The notes beneath the pieces are model-generated. The model ran no database searches and was not told the DNA's origin. It saw only the letters and a list, made by a program, of their open reading frames with translations. A stretch of DNA of 21,124 nucleotides, taken from NCBI GenBank assembly GCA_964579845.1, contig CAZOHC010000020.1, positions 1 to 21,124 on the forward strand. Reading direction: 5' to 3'. The stretch comes from CAZOHC01 sp964579845 (lineage in GTDB: Bacteria > Patescibacteriota > Microgenomatia > Levybacterales > UBA12049). Each line of letters begins with the position of its first letter. Positions within the stretch are counted from its first letter, which is position 1. The position numbers and the translations under genes were made by a program. Shown piece after piece: positions 1 to 7,491 of the stretch.

Positions 1-37
1 ACCATGACTTTGCTTTATGTTTATCAATATTTATTTA

Positions 38-66
38 TTGACATTCGATAAATAATCACATAAAAT
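38..66 (+). promoter_or_regulatory. Promoter of the DUF2975/HTH operon
   Basis: A perfect -35 TTGACA (38-43) is followed by a 17-nt spacer and a -10 TAAAAT (61-66). Transcription should start near 73, which leaves only about 15 nt before the ATG at 88. No Shine-Dalgarno sequence is visible in that short leader. Confidence 0.7.
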
Positions 67-87
67 ATGCATTAATATATCTAAATT

Positions 88-552
88 ATGAAAAAAGGTT
101 CGACACTCTTTCTCAAAGCAATTATTGTCCTCATCGGTCTGGCAGTTCTCGCACTGTGTATCTTCGTATTACCTGCCGGTATTATGTCAGATCAGACAGG
201 CGCGTATCGCCCGATACTCATCGGCATGTATTTCCCGGCAATTCCATTCTTCATAGCACTTTATAACGGAATGAAGCTGCTTCGAAACATAGAGACGAAT
301 AACGTCTTTTCGCACGCATCGGTGACAGCATTAAAACATATACAATACTGCGGGTTCATCATCAGCTCGTTCTACGCTCTCAGCATGCCATACATTTTCA
401 TCGTCGCTGAGCGAGATGATGCACCGGGTGTTGCACTGATCGGATTCATATTCATCTTCGGTGCATTAGCCGTCGCCACTGCTGCAGTAGTGTTTCAGCA
501 GCAACTCCAAAAAATCATTGATATAAAATCAGAAAATGATCTGACAGTCTGA
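88..552 (+). CDS. DUF2975 family membrane protein, copy 1
   Basis: This 154-aa protein has four predicted membrane helices (about residues 9-31, 43-60, 86-107 and 114-136) and ends in the motif IKSENDLTV. That C-terminal signature and the four-helix layout are typical of DUF2975 proteins, whose function is not established. It is the first gene of a three-gene operon with a small Cro/CI-type regulator and a second DUF2975 protein. DUF2975 genes beside small HTH (YozG-like) genes are a recurrent pair in bacteria, so a membrane partner of the regulator is plausible but inferred. The family call is firm; the role is unknown. Confidence 0.8.
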   Translation: MKKGSTLFLKAIIVLIGLAVLALCIFVLPAGIMSDQTGAYRPILIGMYFPAIPFFIALYNGMKLLRNIETNNVFSHASVTALKHIQYCGFIISSFYALSMPYIFIVAERDDAPGVALIGFIFIFGALAVATAAVVFQQQLQKIIDIKSENDLTV

Positions 553-559
553 GGTATAT

Positions 560-775
560 ATGGCTATTATTATTAACATCGATGTTATGCTCGCAAAAAG
601 AAAAATGAGTGTTACTGAACTGACTGAGAAAGTCGGTATCACCATGGCAAACCTCTCAATTCTGAAAAACGGGAAAGCAAAAGCTATTCGTTTCTCAACG
701 CTTGAAGCGATCTGTAAAGCATTGGACTGCCAACCGGGAGATATTCTGGAATATAGAGAAGAGGAGACACGATGA
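560..775 (+). CDS. Small Cro/CI-type HTH transcriptional regulator (YozG-like)
   Basis: This 71-aa protein is a single helix-turn-helix domain of the small XRE type. It opens with the motif INIDVMLAKRKMSVTELTEK. The predicted recognition helix lies around ITMANLSILKNGKAK (residues 27-41), and CQPGDILEY (about 57-65) closes the domain, as in YozG-type regulators. A Shine-Dalgarno-like GAGGT lies 7 nt before the ATG, which starts 7 nt after the upstream stop. Its TGA overlaps the ATG of the next gene (ATGA), so translation is probably coupled. It most likely controls its own operon; no operator was recognised. Confidence 0.88.
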   Translation: MAIIINIDVMLAKRKMSVTELTEKVGITMANLSILKNGKAKAIRFSTLEAICKALDCQPGDILEYREEETR

Positions 776-1287
776 GGCAGGAGACACCTTCAGAAAAATC
801 CGGATTAGTTCTCTTCGCGAAAGGAGTCGTCTCCTTAGGAGGAATTGCAGCGATTGCTGTCTGTGTTATCTTACTTCCCGAACTGGCCCGTGAAGAACTA
901 ACCGGCAATCCTGAAAGTACCCATCTGACGTATTTCTTTTTAGCGAGTGCCTACATCATCGCTCTTCCGTTCTTTGTCGCTCTCTATCAAACATTCAGAT
1001 TATTACAGCACATCGACAGCAGTAAAGTTTTTTCAGATCACGCACTGACAGCACTCAAGAAGATAAAAATCTGTGCGATTGTGTTCAGTCTGCTCATTAT
1101 CATCGCAGTGATCGGAGGTATTAGTTTCAGTTGGATCGTAAACCCCCAGGAAGATGTGACGTTTATGATCACACTGGGAGGTATCATAACGTTTGTTTCG
1201 GGGATCATCGCAGTCTTTATCACACTCCTTGAGAAACTTCTCATTGAGGCCATAGCTCTAAAATCGGAAAATGACGTCATCGTCTAA
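772..1287 (+). CDS. DUF2975 family membrane protein, copy 2
   Basis: This 171-aa four-helix membrane protein ends in IALKSENDVIV, the same C-terminal signature as the protein encoded at 88. It shares the middle block ALPFFVALYQTFRLLQHID followed by VFSDHALTALKKIK with copy 1, so the two flanking genes are diverged paralogues. The start overlaps the stop of the HTH gene by 4 nt (ATGA), and GAGGAG precedes it. It converges on nrdA with only 16 nt between stop codons and no clear terminator. The biochemical role is unknown. Confidence 0.8.
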   Translation: MRQETPSEKSGLVLFAKGVVSLGGIAAIAVCVILLPELAREELTGNPESTHLTYFFLASAYIIALPFFVALYQTFRLLQHIDSSKVFSDHALTALKKIKICAIVFSLLIIIAVIGGISFSWIVNPQEDVTFMITLGGIITFVSGIIAVFITLLEKLLIEAIALKSENDVIV

Positions 1288-1303
1288 TCTGATACGAGTA
1301 ACT

Positions 1304-3001
1304 CTACGCCTCACACCCGTCAATACACATTTTTGCCTGATTGAATTGCTGTGCTGCATTCGTACTGTGCTGATAGTACAGTGTTTTTATTTTGGACTGC
1401 CAGGCGAAAATATACAGTGCGTTGATATCTTTTGTCGAGACGCTTGGATTAATCATCAGGTTCAGAGATTGCGCCTGATCGATATACTGTTGTCTGGAAG
1501 CTGCCTGATCGATAATCGCAATCTGGTCGATCTCTGAGAATGTTTTAAAAACTTCTTTTTCATGATCCGATAAGAAGATCAGGTGCTGAACTGAGCCATC
1601 TTTATTTCGAATAGATTCCCAGACTTCTTTCGTATTCTTATTTTTCTCTTTGAGGAGCTTTTCGAGAAACGGATTTTTAATCGTTACTTTCATCTTAGCC
1701 AGATCTTTAACATAGCAGTTTGACAGTAACGGTTCTATACTCTGTGACACCTGGCCGAGAATAAAAGCAGATGATGTCGTCGGTGCGATGGCATTCAGTG
1801 TCGTATTCCTCCTGCCATATCCTTTCAGAAGAGATGGCTCACCGTATTCTTTGGCCATCTGCCGGGAAGCATCATAGGATTTCTCCTGAATAAATTTAAA
1901 AATTTCTACATTTACTTTCTTCGCTGCTTTACTGTCAAAGGCAATCATTTTTGACTGAAGATAGGAATGATACCCGAGAACACCTAAGCCGATCGCGCGG
2001 TTCGCAACAGCGAAATTATATGCTTTTTGCATGAAGTAAAATGCTTTTTGTTTATCTCTATCATTACTGTCTCTGAGGGAAGCAAGCTTCTGAATAAACT
2101 CTTCCATAACTGCATCCAGAAAATAAACCATCGTTTCAACCGCATCTGTATGCTTCCATTCTTCATAGTAGAGGAGGTTCATGGAGGAGAGGTCACAGAC
2201 GAAAGACCATTCGTCATTAGTCGGAAGCATGATCTCAGAACACATATTACTGTGCCTGATAGGGAGCTTCTTATCTTTATAGACATCAACCGTGTGATTA
2301 TTCACATTATCCGTGAAGAAAATATACGGATACCCCATCTCAACTCTGCTCTGGAGCACTTTCGCCCAGATCTGACGCTTCTTCGCGTCGCCGTCAATCA
2401 TCTCTTGCATCCATGCATCAGTAACCGTCACTCCATGGGTCAGTTTCTGGATCGGATTTCCTTCTGTGCCGATTTCCAAGAATTCTTCTATGTCAGGATG
2501 CTCAAGCGGAAGATAGGGTGAAAAGTGTCCGCGCCTGGTAGAGCCCTGACTGACGACGTCAACAAGCGTCTCAAAGAGCTGCATAAAGTGTACGGTTCCT
2601 GATGAGACACCGTTATCGGTAATATTCGTTCCGCGTCCACGTAAGTCTCCGAAGTAACCAGCAGTACCACCGCCATATTTACTAAACATGCCGATTTCTG
2701 CATGTGTATACAGAATATCAGCCATATTATCACTGATATGAGACGCGAAGCAGCTGATAGGCAGGCCTTTCTGCAGTCCGAAGTTCGCCCATACCGGTGT
2801 CGAGAGGGAATAATAACCTTTGGCCATATAGCCATAAAACTTATCAGCAAAGCCCTTTTTCTTAAGAATTTTCTCAGCTGTTTCGGCGATATATCGGATT
2901 CGCTTCTCAGGCGTCACACCTTCGGTGAGATAGCCTCTGTTGAGAAATGTTCGGCTGTTTTCATTTAACCAAGTAATTTTCGGAGCAGTTTTTTGTTTCA
3001 T
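1304..3001 (-). CDS. nrdA: Class I ribonucleotide reductase large (catalytic, alpha) subunit lacking an ATP-cone
   Basis: This 565-aa catalytic subunit reduces ribonucleoside diphosphates to deoxy forms. The conserved residues are visible: the redox cysteine in SCFASH (C84), the N-x-C-x-E catalytic loop in SNMCSEI (N252, C254 thiyl radical site, E256), the second redox cysteine in FVCDLSSMN (C269), the radical-transfer pair in LYYQHS (Y542, Y543), and a C-terminal cysteine pair CIDGC (C559, C563) for reduction by thioredoxin-like proteins. It starts directly in the catalytic region; the usual N-terminal ATP-cone is missing, which explains the short length. The start lies 3 nt after the nrdB stop with no clear Shine-Dalgarno sequence, so translational coupling is likely. 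It is probably the second gene of the riboswitch-controlled operon. Confidence 0.95.
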   Translation of the reverse strand: MKQKTAPKITWLNENSRTFLNRGYLTEGVTPEKRIRYIAETAEKILKKKGFADKFYGYMAKGYYSLSTPVWANFGLQKGLPISCFASHISDNMADILYTHAEIGMFSKYGGGTAGYFGDLRGRGTNITDNGVSSGTVHFMQLFETLVDVVSQGSTRRGHFSPYLPLEHPDIEEFLEIGTEGNPIQKLTHGVTVTDAWMQEMIDGDAKKRQIWAKVLQSRVEMGYPYIFFTDNVNNHTVDVYKDKKLPIRHSNMCSEIMLPTNDEWSFVCDLSSMNLLYYEEWKHTDAVETMVYFLDAVMEEFIQKLASLRDSNDRDKQKAFYFMQKAYNFAVANRAIGLGVLGYHSYLQSKMIAFDSKAAKKVNVEIFKFIQEKSYDASRQMAKEYGEPSLLKGYGRRNTTLNAIAPTTSSAFILGQVSQSIEPLLSNCYVKDLAKMKVTIKNPFLEKLLKEKNKNTKEVWESIRNKDGSVQHLIFLSDHEKEVFKTFSEIDQIAIIDQAASRQQYIDQAQSLNLMINPSVSTKDINALYIFAWQSKIKTLYYQHSTNAAQQFNQAKMCIDGCEA

Positions 3002-3004
3002 AGT

Positions 3005-4285
3005 TTAGAAAAGATCGTCACTCGTGACGCTTTTACTCCTTTTATTGTAATTAATCGAGCGTTTGTTAAAAAAATCATTATGTTTTGTCGCGATAATCTC
3101 ATCATTAAACCACTCAGTCTGGTCGAGAAGCTTCTCATCGGTTGTAAATATTCTCTTGAGTCCGATACTGGCGAGTGAATTATTCAACCTATTCTTAATG
3201 AATTCTTTCACAACTGCTTTCGGAAGAAAATCAAATTCACCATCTTCAAAGATCCAGTCTACAACCTGTTCTTCAGCTTCATAAGCACGTTCACACGAAG
3301 TATAGATATCCTGAATCATTTCCTCATCAAACCACTCAGAATGTTCTTCTTTGATGATATTAATAATATCGATCCCGAATAGTCCGTGAATCTGTTCTTC
3401 CTTCGAGGTTGCCTCAACGGCATTCGAGATACCTTTAAAAATATTTTTATGCTTATTAAATGACATAATGATCAGAAACTGAGAGAACAGAGAAACATGT
3501 TCGATAAATAACGAGAAAAGGAGAATCGAGCGGGTATACTCTCGATTATCTTCACTTCTCGCTGTCTCAATCGCGTTATTCAGATACTTCACCCGATGGT
3601 TAATAACCGGAATGTCCATGATCGTCTCGAACTCAGCATTCAGGCCGAGAATCTCAAGGAGATGGGAATACGCGTCATGATGGCGAACCTCACTCTCAGC
3701 AAATGTCACGCCGACTGCACCGATCTCAGGCTTGGGTAATTTCTTATAGATATCGGCCCAGAACATTTTGACAGTCACCTCAATCTGAGAAATAGCAAGC
3801 ATCGTATTTTTCATGGCGTTCCGTTCTATATCCGTAACATGAACTTTAAAATCCTGCACATCTCCGGTGAAGTTAAACTCCGTGTGAACCCAGTATGAAT
3901 GGCGGATAGCGTTCACATATTCAGCCAACTCAGGATATTCATAAGGCTTCAGATTTACTCGTTTCTTAAAGATATCACGCTTACGCTCAAGTCTTCGTTT
4001 CTCACGATAGAGAATATATGCTTTCGCTGCTTCATGGAAGCCTGTTTCCATGAGCATCGCCTCAGCAATATCCTGAATCTCTTCGACAGTCGGAATATAC
4101 TCTTTTTTCTTCGCGCTTTTGACTTTTTTCAATAGTATTTTTTCAACTTTTGCGGCAACATACGTGGCGTTTTCTTTATTGCCGTTTTTCACCTCTTTCA
4201 TCGCTGCAAAAATCGCATTCACAATTTTTTTATTATCGTACCTACTATGGGTACCGTCTCGTTTTTTTATAATTTCTATGGTCAT
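3005..4285 (-). CDS. nrdB: Class I ribonucleotide reductase radical subunit with N-terminal ATP-cone
   Basis: This 426-aa protein has two parts. Residues about 2-95 form an ATP-cone (IEIIKKRDGT, then IVNAIFAAM and ILYREKRR), an allosteric nucleotide-binding domain usually found on NrdA. Residues about 115-426 are the ferritin-like radical subunit. By alignment to E. coli NrdB the dinuclear metal ligands are E169, E199, H202, E262, E297 and H300 (motifs SQIEVT, ESEVRHHDAY, IEHVSLF and EEQIHG). Y206 occupies the radical-tyrosine position, and the C-terminal tail SVTSDDLF would dock on NrdA. Fusions of this type are known in Leeuwenhoekiella blandensis and Facklamia ignava, discussed as class Id with a dimanganese cofactor; which metal is used here cannot be told. 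The start at 4285 was chosen over an in-frame ATG at 4327 because AGGAGAT lies just before it. Confidence 0.93.
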   Translation of the reverse strand: MTIEIIKKRDGTHSRYDNKKIVNAIFAAMKEVKNGNKENATYVAAKVEKILLKKVKSAKKKEYIPTVEEIQDIAEAMLMETGFHEAAKAYILYREKRRLERKRDIFKKRVNLKPYEYPELAEYVNAIRHSYWVHTEFNFTGDVQDFKVHVTDIERNAMKNTMLAISQIEVTVKMFWADIYKKLPKPEIGAVGVTFAESEVRHHDAYSHLLEILGLNAEFETIMDIPVINHRVKYLNNAIETARSEDNREYTRSILLFSLFIEHVSLFSQFLIIMSFNKHKNIFKGISNAVEATSKEEQIHGLFGIDIINIIKEEHSEWFDEEMIQDIYTSCERAYEAEEQVVDWIFEDGEFDFLPKAVVKEFIKNRLNNSLASIGLKRIFTTDEKLLDQTEWFNDEIIATKHNDFFNKRSINYNKRSKSVTSDDLF

Positions 4286-4387
4286 ACTGATCTCCTCTTT
4301 CGCAGCGACATTACGATTCGGATACATGCTGATCCGAACATCGCAACTGCTATGATAGTGATAAAAATCTCTTTCATTATTTCCAAC

Positions 4388-4409
4388 AAAAAACCACCTC
4401 GAAAGGTGG
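4388..4409 (-). terminator. Intrinsic terminator in the nrdB leader (riboswitch expression platform)
   Basis: On the minus strand a 6-bp stem, CCACCT paired with AGGTGG around a 4-nt loop, runs directly into six Us. It lies between the cobalamin riboswitch and nrdB, about 100 nt before the start codon. It therefore looks like the expression platform of a transcription-attenuating riboswitch. The competing antiterminator helix was not resolved by eye. Confidence 0.85.
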
Positions 4410-4424
4410 CAAAATACTGCTAAT

Positions 4425-4625
4425 TATGCACTTAGCGAATGCTCCTTGCTCGAGAAATAAAAAGACTCAGGCAGTCTGGCTTGTTCCCAATTTCCTCGGG
4501 ACATTACAGTTACGGCATAGCCGTGGAATCTCACCACGTTTCCCCTGACTTGCTAAGGTCTGATCCTTAGTGTCTTCTGATAGTTTTTAGCTACATATGT
4601 GCACTTCTCAGTTCACAGATATAGT
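4425..4625 (-). ncRNA. Adenosylcobalamin (B12) riboswitch upstream of nrdB-nrdA
   Basis: On the minus strand the leader contains the cobalamin riboswitch core in order: a GGGGAAACGTGGTGAGATTCC segment, then GCCGTAACTGTAATG (the conserved CGCAACTGTAA region), and about 30 nt later the B12-box-like AGCCAGACTGCC (complement of 4470-4481). The 5' stretch can pair with the 3' side (TGCAC near 4602 with GTGCA near 4430), giving a closing helix. It is followed by an intrinsic terminator and then nrdB, so bound cobalamin should reduce transcription of the class I reductase. B12 control of a class I reductase has a precedent in Streptomyces nrdABS. The outer boundaries are approximate. Confidence 0.88.
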
Positions 4626-4635
4626 GTATGTAATT

Positions 4636-4666
4636 AATATAACATACTACATGACACGACTGTCAA
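4636..4666 (-). promoter_or_regulatory. Promoter of the riboswitch-nrdB-nrdA transcript
   Basis: On the minus strand a perfect TTGACA (complement of 4661-4666) is followed 19 nt later by TATATT (complement of 4636-4641); a -10 shifted by one or two bases in the same AT-rich run would give 17-18 nt. Transcription would begin near 4629, immediately before the riboswitch, giving a leader of about 340 nt. Confidence 0.6.
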
Positions 4667-4737
4667 TCATCTCTTCTATAACAAAGTATACCAATATATG
4701 CGGACTGTTTCATAGCGGAGAGAGGAAGAATATGTCA

Positions 4738-5223
4738 CTACGAAGTTATCGGAAGCACTTGATAAAAGGTATTTCCTTCTTTCGGGTCTTCTGAAAAATC
4801 TGCAACTCGTAACCACTCAGGAGTGAATTGATACAGAAGCAGATCACCGCTACTGTCAAGTTTCGAAAGGGGAGGTGGCCAGTAAAATCCTGTTTCTTTG
4901 ACATTGGATTCGGCAATTTTTGCCATGAGCGCTTGATACATCTGCGGTGTTTCTATCTCACTTACCGTTCCTGTCGCCTGTACTGTTTTCGGTGAAGAAG
5001 GGTCTATTATGGTAAGTGCCGCTTTCTTTGTTTCTTCCAGGTATTCAGACTTTTTCGTATCGGATTTTGTTAAAAAGTAGAAGTTAAGATCTTGATCCGT
5101 GATAAAGAATATCGTTGCTGCATACGGTTCACCTGCAGGTGAGACAGTCGATAGTACAGCAATAGCAAGAGGCCGGAGGTAGTCATACGTTTCTTCAACT
5201 GACATAAGTCCGCTTATTGCCAT
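4738..5223 (-). CDS. Pyridoxamine 5'-phosphate oxidase-like flavin-binding protein
   Basis: This 161-aa protein has the split-barrel PNPOx-like fold signature. It begins with LRPLAIAVLSTVSPAGEPYA followed by TIFFITDQDLNFYFLTKSDTKKSEYL, the usual FMN-contacting strands, and continues with AALTIID and VQATGTVSEIE. Proteins of this size act as FMN- or F420-type oxidoreductases or as general stress flavoproteins; the substrate is not predictable. The fragment VLSTVSPAGEPYAAT resembles the YhbP/general-stress subgroup rather than true PdxH. The start codon lies 6 nt after a TATACT -10 (5230-5235) with TTGCAG 17 nt upstream, so the mRNA is predicted to be leaderless. Confidence 0.85.
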   Translation of the reverse strand: MAISGLMSVEETYDYLRPLAIAVLSTVSPAGEPYAATIFFITDQDLNFYFLTKSDTKKSEYLEETKKAALTIIDPSSPKTVQATGTVSEIETPQMYQALMAKIAESNVKETGFYWPPPLSKLDSSGDLLLYQFTPEWLRVADFSEDPKEGNTFYQVLPITS

Positions 5224-5229
5224 AGCTGA

Positions 5230-5258
5230 AGTATATATTTTTATGACCGCACCTGCAA
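5230..5258 (-). promoter_or_regulatory. Leaderless-type promoter of the PNPOx-like gene
   Basis: On the minus strand TTGCAG (complement of 5253-5258), a 17-nt spacer and TATACT (complement of 5230-5235) end 6 nt before the ATG. The transcript should start at or next to the start codon. Confidence 0.6.
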
Positions 5259-5265
5259 GAGTATG

Positions 5266-5865
5266 CTACTCTTCAGTGTAGTGTTTATGATTTTGATGTC
5301 TGTAATTGTAATGGACATACGGGAGAATGCCGATAATATTCACGATACTCGCGATAATAAAGAGCGTTTTAAATCCGAACTCATTCGCGATCAGACCGCC
5401 CATGGCTGCAGCGATCCCCATCCCGGTAAACGTAATCGCATCATACGTCCCCCATGTTTTGGATATCTGACTGCGTCCCAGGTTGATCGCGAACATCGAA
5501 AACTTCGCCGGATTTGAGATGCCCAGACTGACCCCGGCAATAATAAAGAAAATATAAAAACTAATCAGACTCGGAATAAATGCGATGAGGAGGTAACACC
5601 CACTCAGAAGCAGCATACCGGTAATGTCAGTAAACATTCGCTTTTTATCTGTCGTGAGCGTGAGATAATTACTGACCACGAGACCGGTTATCACTCGCAT
5701 AAACAGATATAACGTAAATCCGAACGCAGCAGTCCTGATCGTTCCTTCAGGCAGTGTATTCACGACGTAGACTGACAGAATAGGAGTAACTGAATTCCAT
5801 GCAGACCAGAAAAATGCTTCGGATAAGATAAAAGCGACGATAATAGGGTTCATTTTCCTGAACAT
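5266..5865 (-). CDS. Half-length (six-helix) MFS-type membrane protein
   Basis: This 199-aa protein has six hydrophobic helices (about residues 8-33, 45-65, 78-95, 98-118, 140-160 and 165-185). It resembles one bundle of a Major Facilitator Superfamily transporter; the stretch FFIIAGVSLGISNPAKFSMFA is MFS-like. A full MFS transporter has 12 helices in about 400 residues, so this is half size. There is no sign of a second half in the downstream 40 nt. It could work as a homodimer, or be a truncated remnant. The ATG lies 6 nt after TATACT (5872-5877), which supports a real, leaderless gene. The substrate is unknown. Confidence 0.7.
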   Translation of the reverse strand: MFRKMNPIIVAFILSEAFFWSAWNSVTPILSVYVVNTLPEGTIRTAAFGFTLYLFMRVITGLVVSNYLTLTTDKKRMFTDITGMLLLSGCYLLIAFIPSLISFYIFFIIAGVSLGISNPAKFSMFAINLGRSQISKTWGTYDAITFTGMGIAAAMGGLIANEFGFKTLFIIASIVNIIGILPYVHYNYRHQNHKHYTEE

Positions 5866-5871
5866 AGATTA

Positions 5872-5877
5872 AGTATA
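5872..5877 (-). promoter_or_regulatory. -10 box of the half-MFS gene
   Basis: TATACT on the minus strand ends 6 nt before the ATG, matching the leaderless layout seen elsewhere in this window. No good -35 was found. Confidence 0.5.
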
Positions 5878-5952
5878 TCCTATTCTTGAGCCGGAAATCC
5901 AACCCGCAACGTACTTCCATGCGGCATACTGGCTTTCGTCATCGGGCTCACG

Positions 5953-5958
5953 TATAAT
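5953..5958 (+). promoter_or_regulatory. -10 box of the metal/haem envelope operon
   Basis: A consensus TATAAT lies 16 nt before the chosen ATG at 5975 and overlaps an alternative ATG at 5957. This argues against the longer start. The -35 is weak. Confidence 0.5.
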
Positions 5959-5974
5959 GAAGAGAGATATATGT

Positions 5975-7489
5975 ATGAAGCATTTTCAGGGTAGCATTCG
6001 GTTTTTTATACTTCTGTTCAGCGTTTTCCTTTCCGCACTTATTTTCATCTACGCGTACATCGATTTCAAAGGCTCGACGCAGTTGATAAAATTGACCCAG
6101 CTCTACGCATTCATCGCACTGCTTTTTCTCTACGCAGCGCTCATTATCGAACCGCTACAGTATAGTTTTAAACAAATACTGCCGTTTAATACAGCACTCA
6201 GTAAAACCAAAAGCGCCCTCGGTGTCGCAGCGTTTTACTTCGCGTTCCTTCACTTCTGTATCGCGTTCTTCGGCCAACTGGGCGGATTCTCAGGACTATT
6301 CTACTTAAGTGAGCGATATTTTATCGGCGTGACGTTCAGTTTTATCGCGCTTTCCTCGTTATTTTTTATGGCTGTTGTTTCTTTTTTGGAGATGTTCCGA
6401 AAAGTAACCGAGAAAAAGTTGCGGCGATTTCACTGGGTATTTTATGTCGCAGGATTACTCGTTATCATCCATATGTTGATGCTTGGGACACACTTCAGTA
6501 ATCTCTCGTCTGTTATTCCGGTGCTATTTTATGCAGGTGTAGCACTGCTCCTGCTTTTGGAGTCACTGAGACTGGACGGAACGATTAGGAAGCGGGTTCC
6601 GAAGTACCCGAAAATCGGGATGTCGTTCGTCTCAACGGTACTGGCTCTGGTCTTTGTCTTTGCAGTCTACTTCGCGCCATCTGAGGATGGAACAGGTGCA
6701 GGACTCAATGTCCATGCTGAACACTTACGACAGATGCAGGAGGATCAGAATGCGAGAATCCAGCGGGTCAGTGTCGATTTCTCGCATCCTGAGGTGATCA
6801 CAGCAGGGGAGGAGACTCCGCTTCGTTTTACGATTAACAACGAGGATACTCCTGAACAGATCACCTCGTTTCGGATAATTCACGAAGAATTACTGCATCT
6901 GATCATCGTCGACAGTACCCTCAGTCATTTCGACCATCAACACCCTGAACTTATCGATGGGGTATTCAGGGACAGTATCATATTTCCGAACGAGGGGAAG
7001 TATTTCCTCTACCTGGATTTCCAACCGACCGAAGGCCGCGAACAGCAGAAAATGGTTACGGCGACAGTCGGAACGTCGAATACAGACGATCGCTCAATCC
7101 ATACACCTGATCGGGAATTGACGAAGACAGTCGGAGCATACACGGTGACACTGCTTCTCCCGGATCAACTGACTGCTGAGAAGATGACCGGGGGAGAACA
7201 GGCAGTGACATTCAGATTTCGTGAGAAAGCATCCGGCAGACCTGTATCAGATCTCAGACCATACCTCGGAGCATTCGGCCATATGGTCATGATTCATAAA
7301 GACTCCTATGCATATCTCCACGTTCATCCGGCAGATGAAGCGCGTACGGGTCAGACCGGCGGACCGGATGTCTCATTCTATCCGACAGCGATTACTGAAC
7401 CGATTCAGCCGGGGATCTACCGTGTCTTCGGACAGTTTAACCCGGGAGGTGAACTCCTAACCGTTGATTTCACGGTTGAGGTGAAATAA
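5975..7489 (+). CDS. Cytochrome b/ferric reductase-like membrane protein with C-terminal His-rich exported domains
   Basis: This 504-aa protein (from the ATG at 5975) has about seven helices in its first 230 residues. Histidines in or near the helices (H93 in FLHF; H153, H166 and H173 in the span RFHWVFYVAGLLVIIHMLM) are arranged like haem ligands of ferric-reductase-type cytochromes b. After a helix at about 215-234, two related extracytoplasmic repeats follow. The first has HEELLHLIIVDSTLSHFDHQ then HPE; the second has LGAFGHMVMIHKDSYAYLHVHP. Such paired His motifs occur in exported proteins linked to copper or other metals. An upstream in-frame ATG at 5957 overlaps the TATAAT at 5953-5958, so 5975 is the better start. 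It leads a three-gene operon. Haem binding and metal specificity are inferred. Confidence 0.7.
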   Translation: MKHFQGSIRFFILLFSVFLSALIFIYAYIDFKGSTQLIKLTQLYAFIALLFLYAALIIEPLQYSFKQILPFNTALSKTKSALGVAAFYFAFLHFCIAFFGQLGGFSGLFYLSERYFIGVTFSFIALSSLFFMAVVSFLEMFRKVTEKKLRRFHWVFYVAGLLVIIHMLMLGTHFSNLSSVIPVLFYAGVALLLLLESLRLDGTIRKRVPKYPKIGMSFVSTVLALVFVFAVYFAPSEDGTGAGLNVHAEHLRQMQEDQNARIQRVSVDFSHPEVITAGEETPLRFTINNEDTPEQITSFRIIHEELLHLIIVDSTLSHFDHQHPELIDGVFRDSIIFPNEGKYFLYLDFQPTEGREQQKMVTATVGTSNTDDRSIHTPDRELTKTVGAYTVTLLLPDQLTAEKMTGGEQAVTFRFREKASGRPVSDLRPYLGAFGHMVMIHKDSYAYLHVHPADEARTGQTGGPDVSFYPTAITEPIQPGIYRVFGQFNPGGELLTVDFTVEVK

Positions 7490-7491
7490 TA

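Noticed and set aside
1270..1281. Palindrome ATGACGTCAT near the end of the second DUF2975 gene
   Set aside because: It lies within coding sequence at a convergent gene end, and one short palindrome there has no supporting context as an operator.
2027..2521. Long plus-strand open frame (164 codons) inside nrdA
   Set aside because: It is antisense to a gene with all catalytic motifs in place, and its translation has no recognisable pattern.
4286..4327. Longer nrdB start at 4327
   Set aside because: The strong AGGAGAT lies before the ATG at 4285, and the extra 14 residues precede the conserved start of the ATP-cone.
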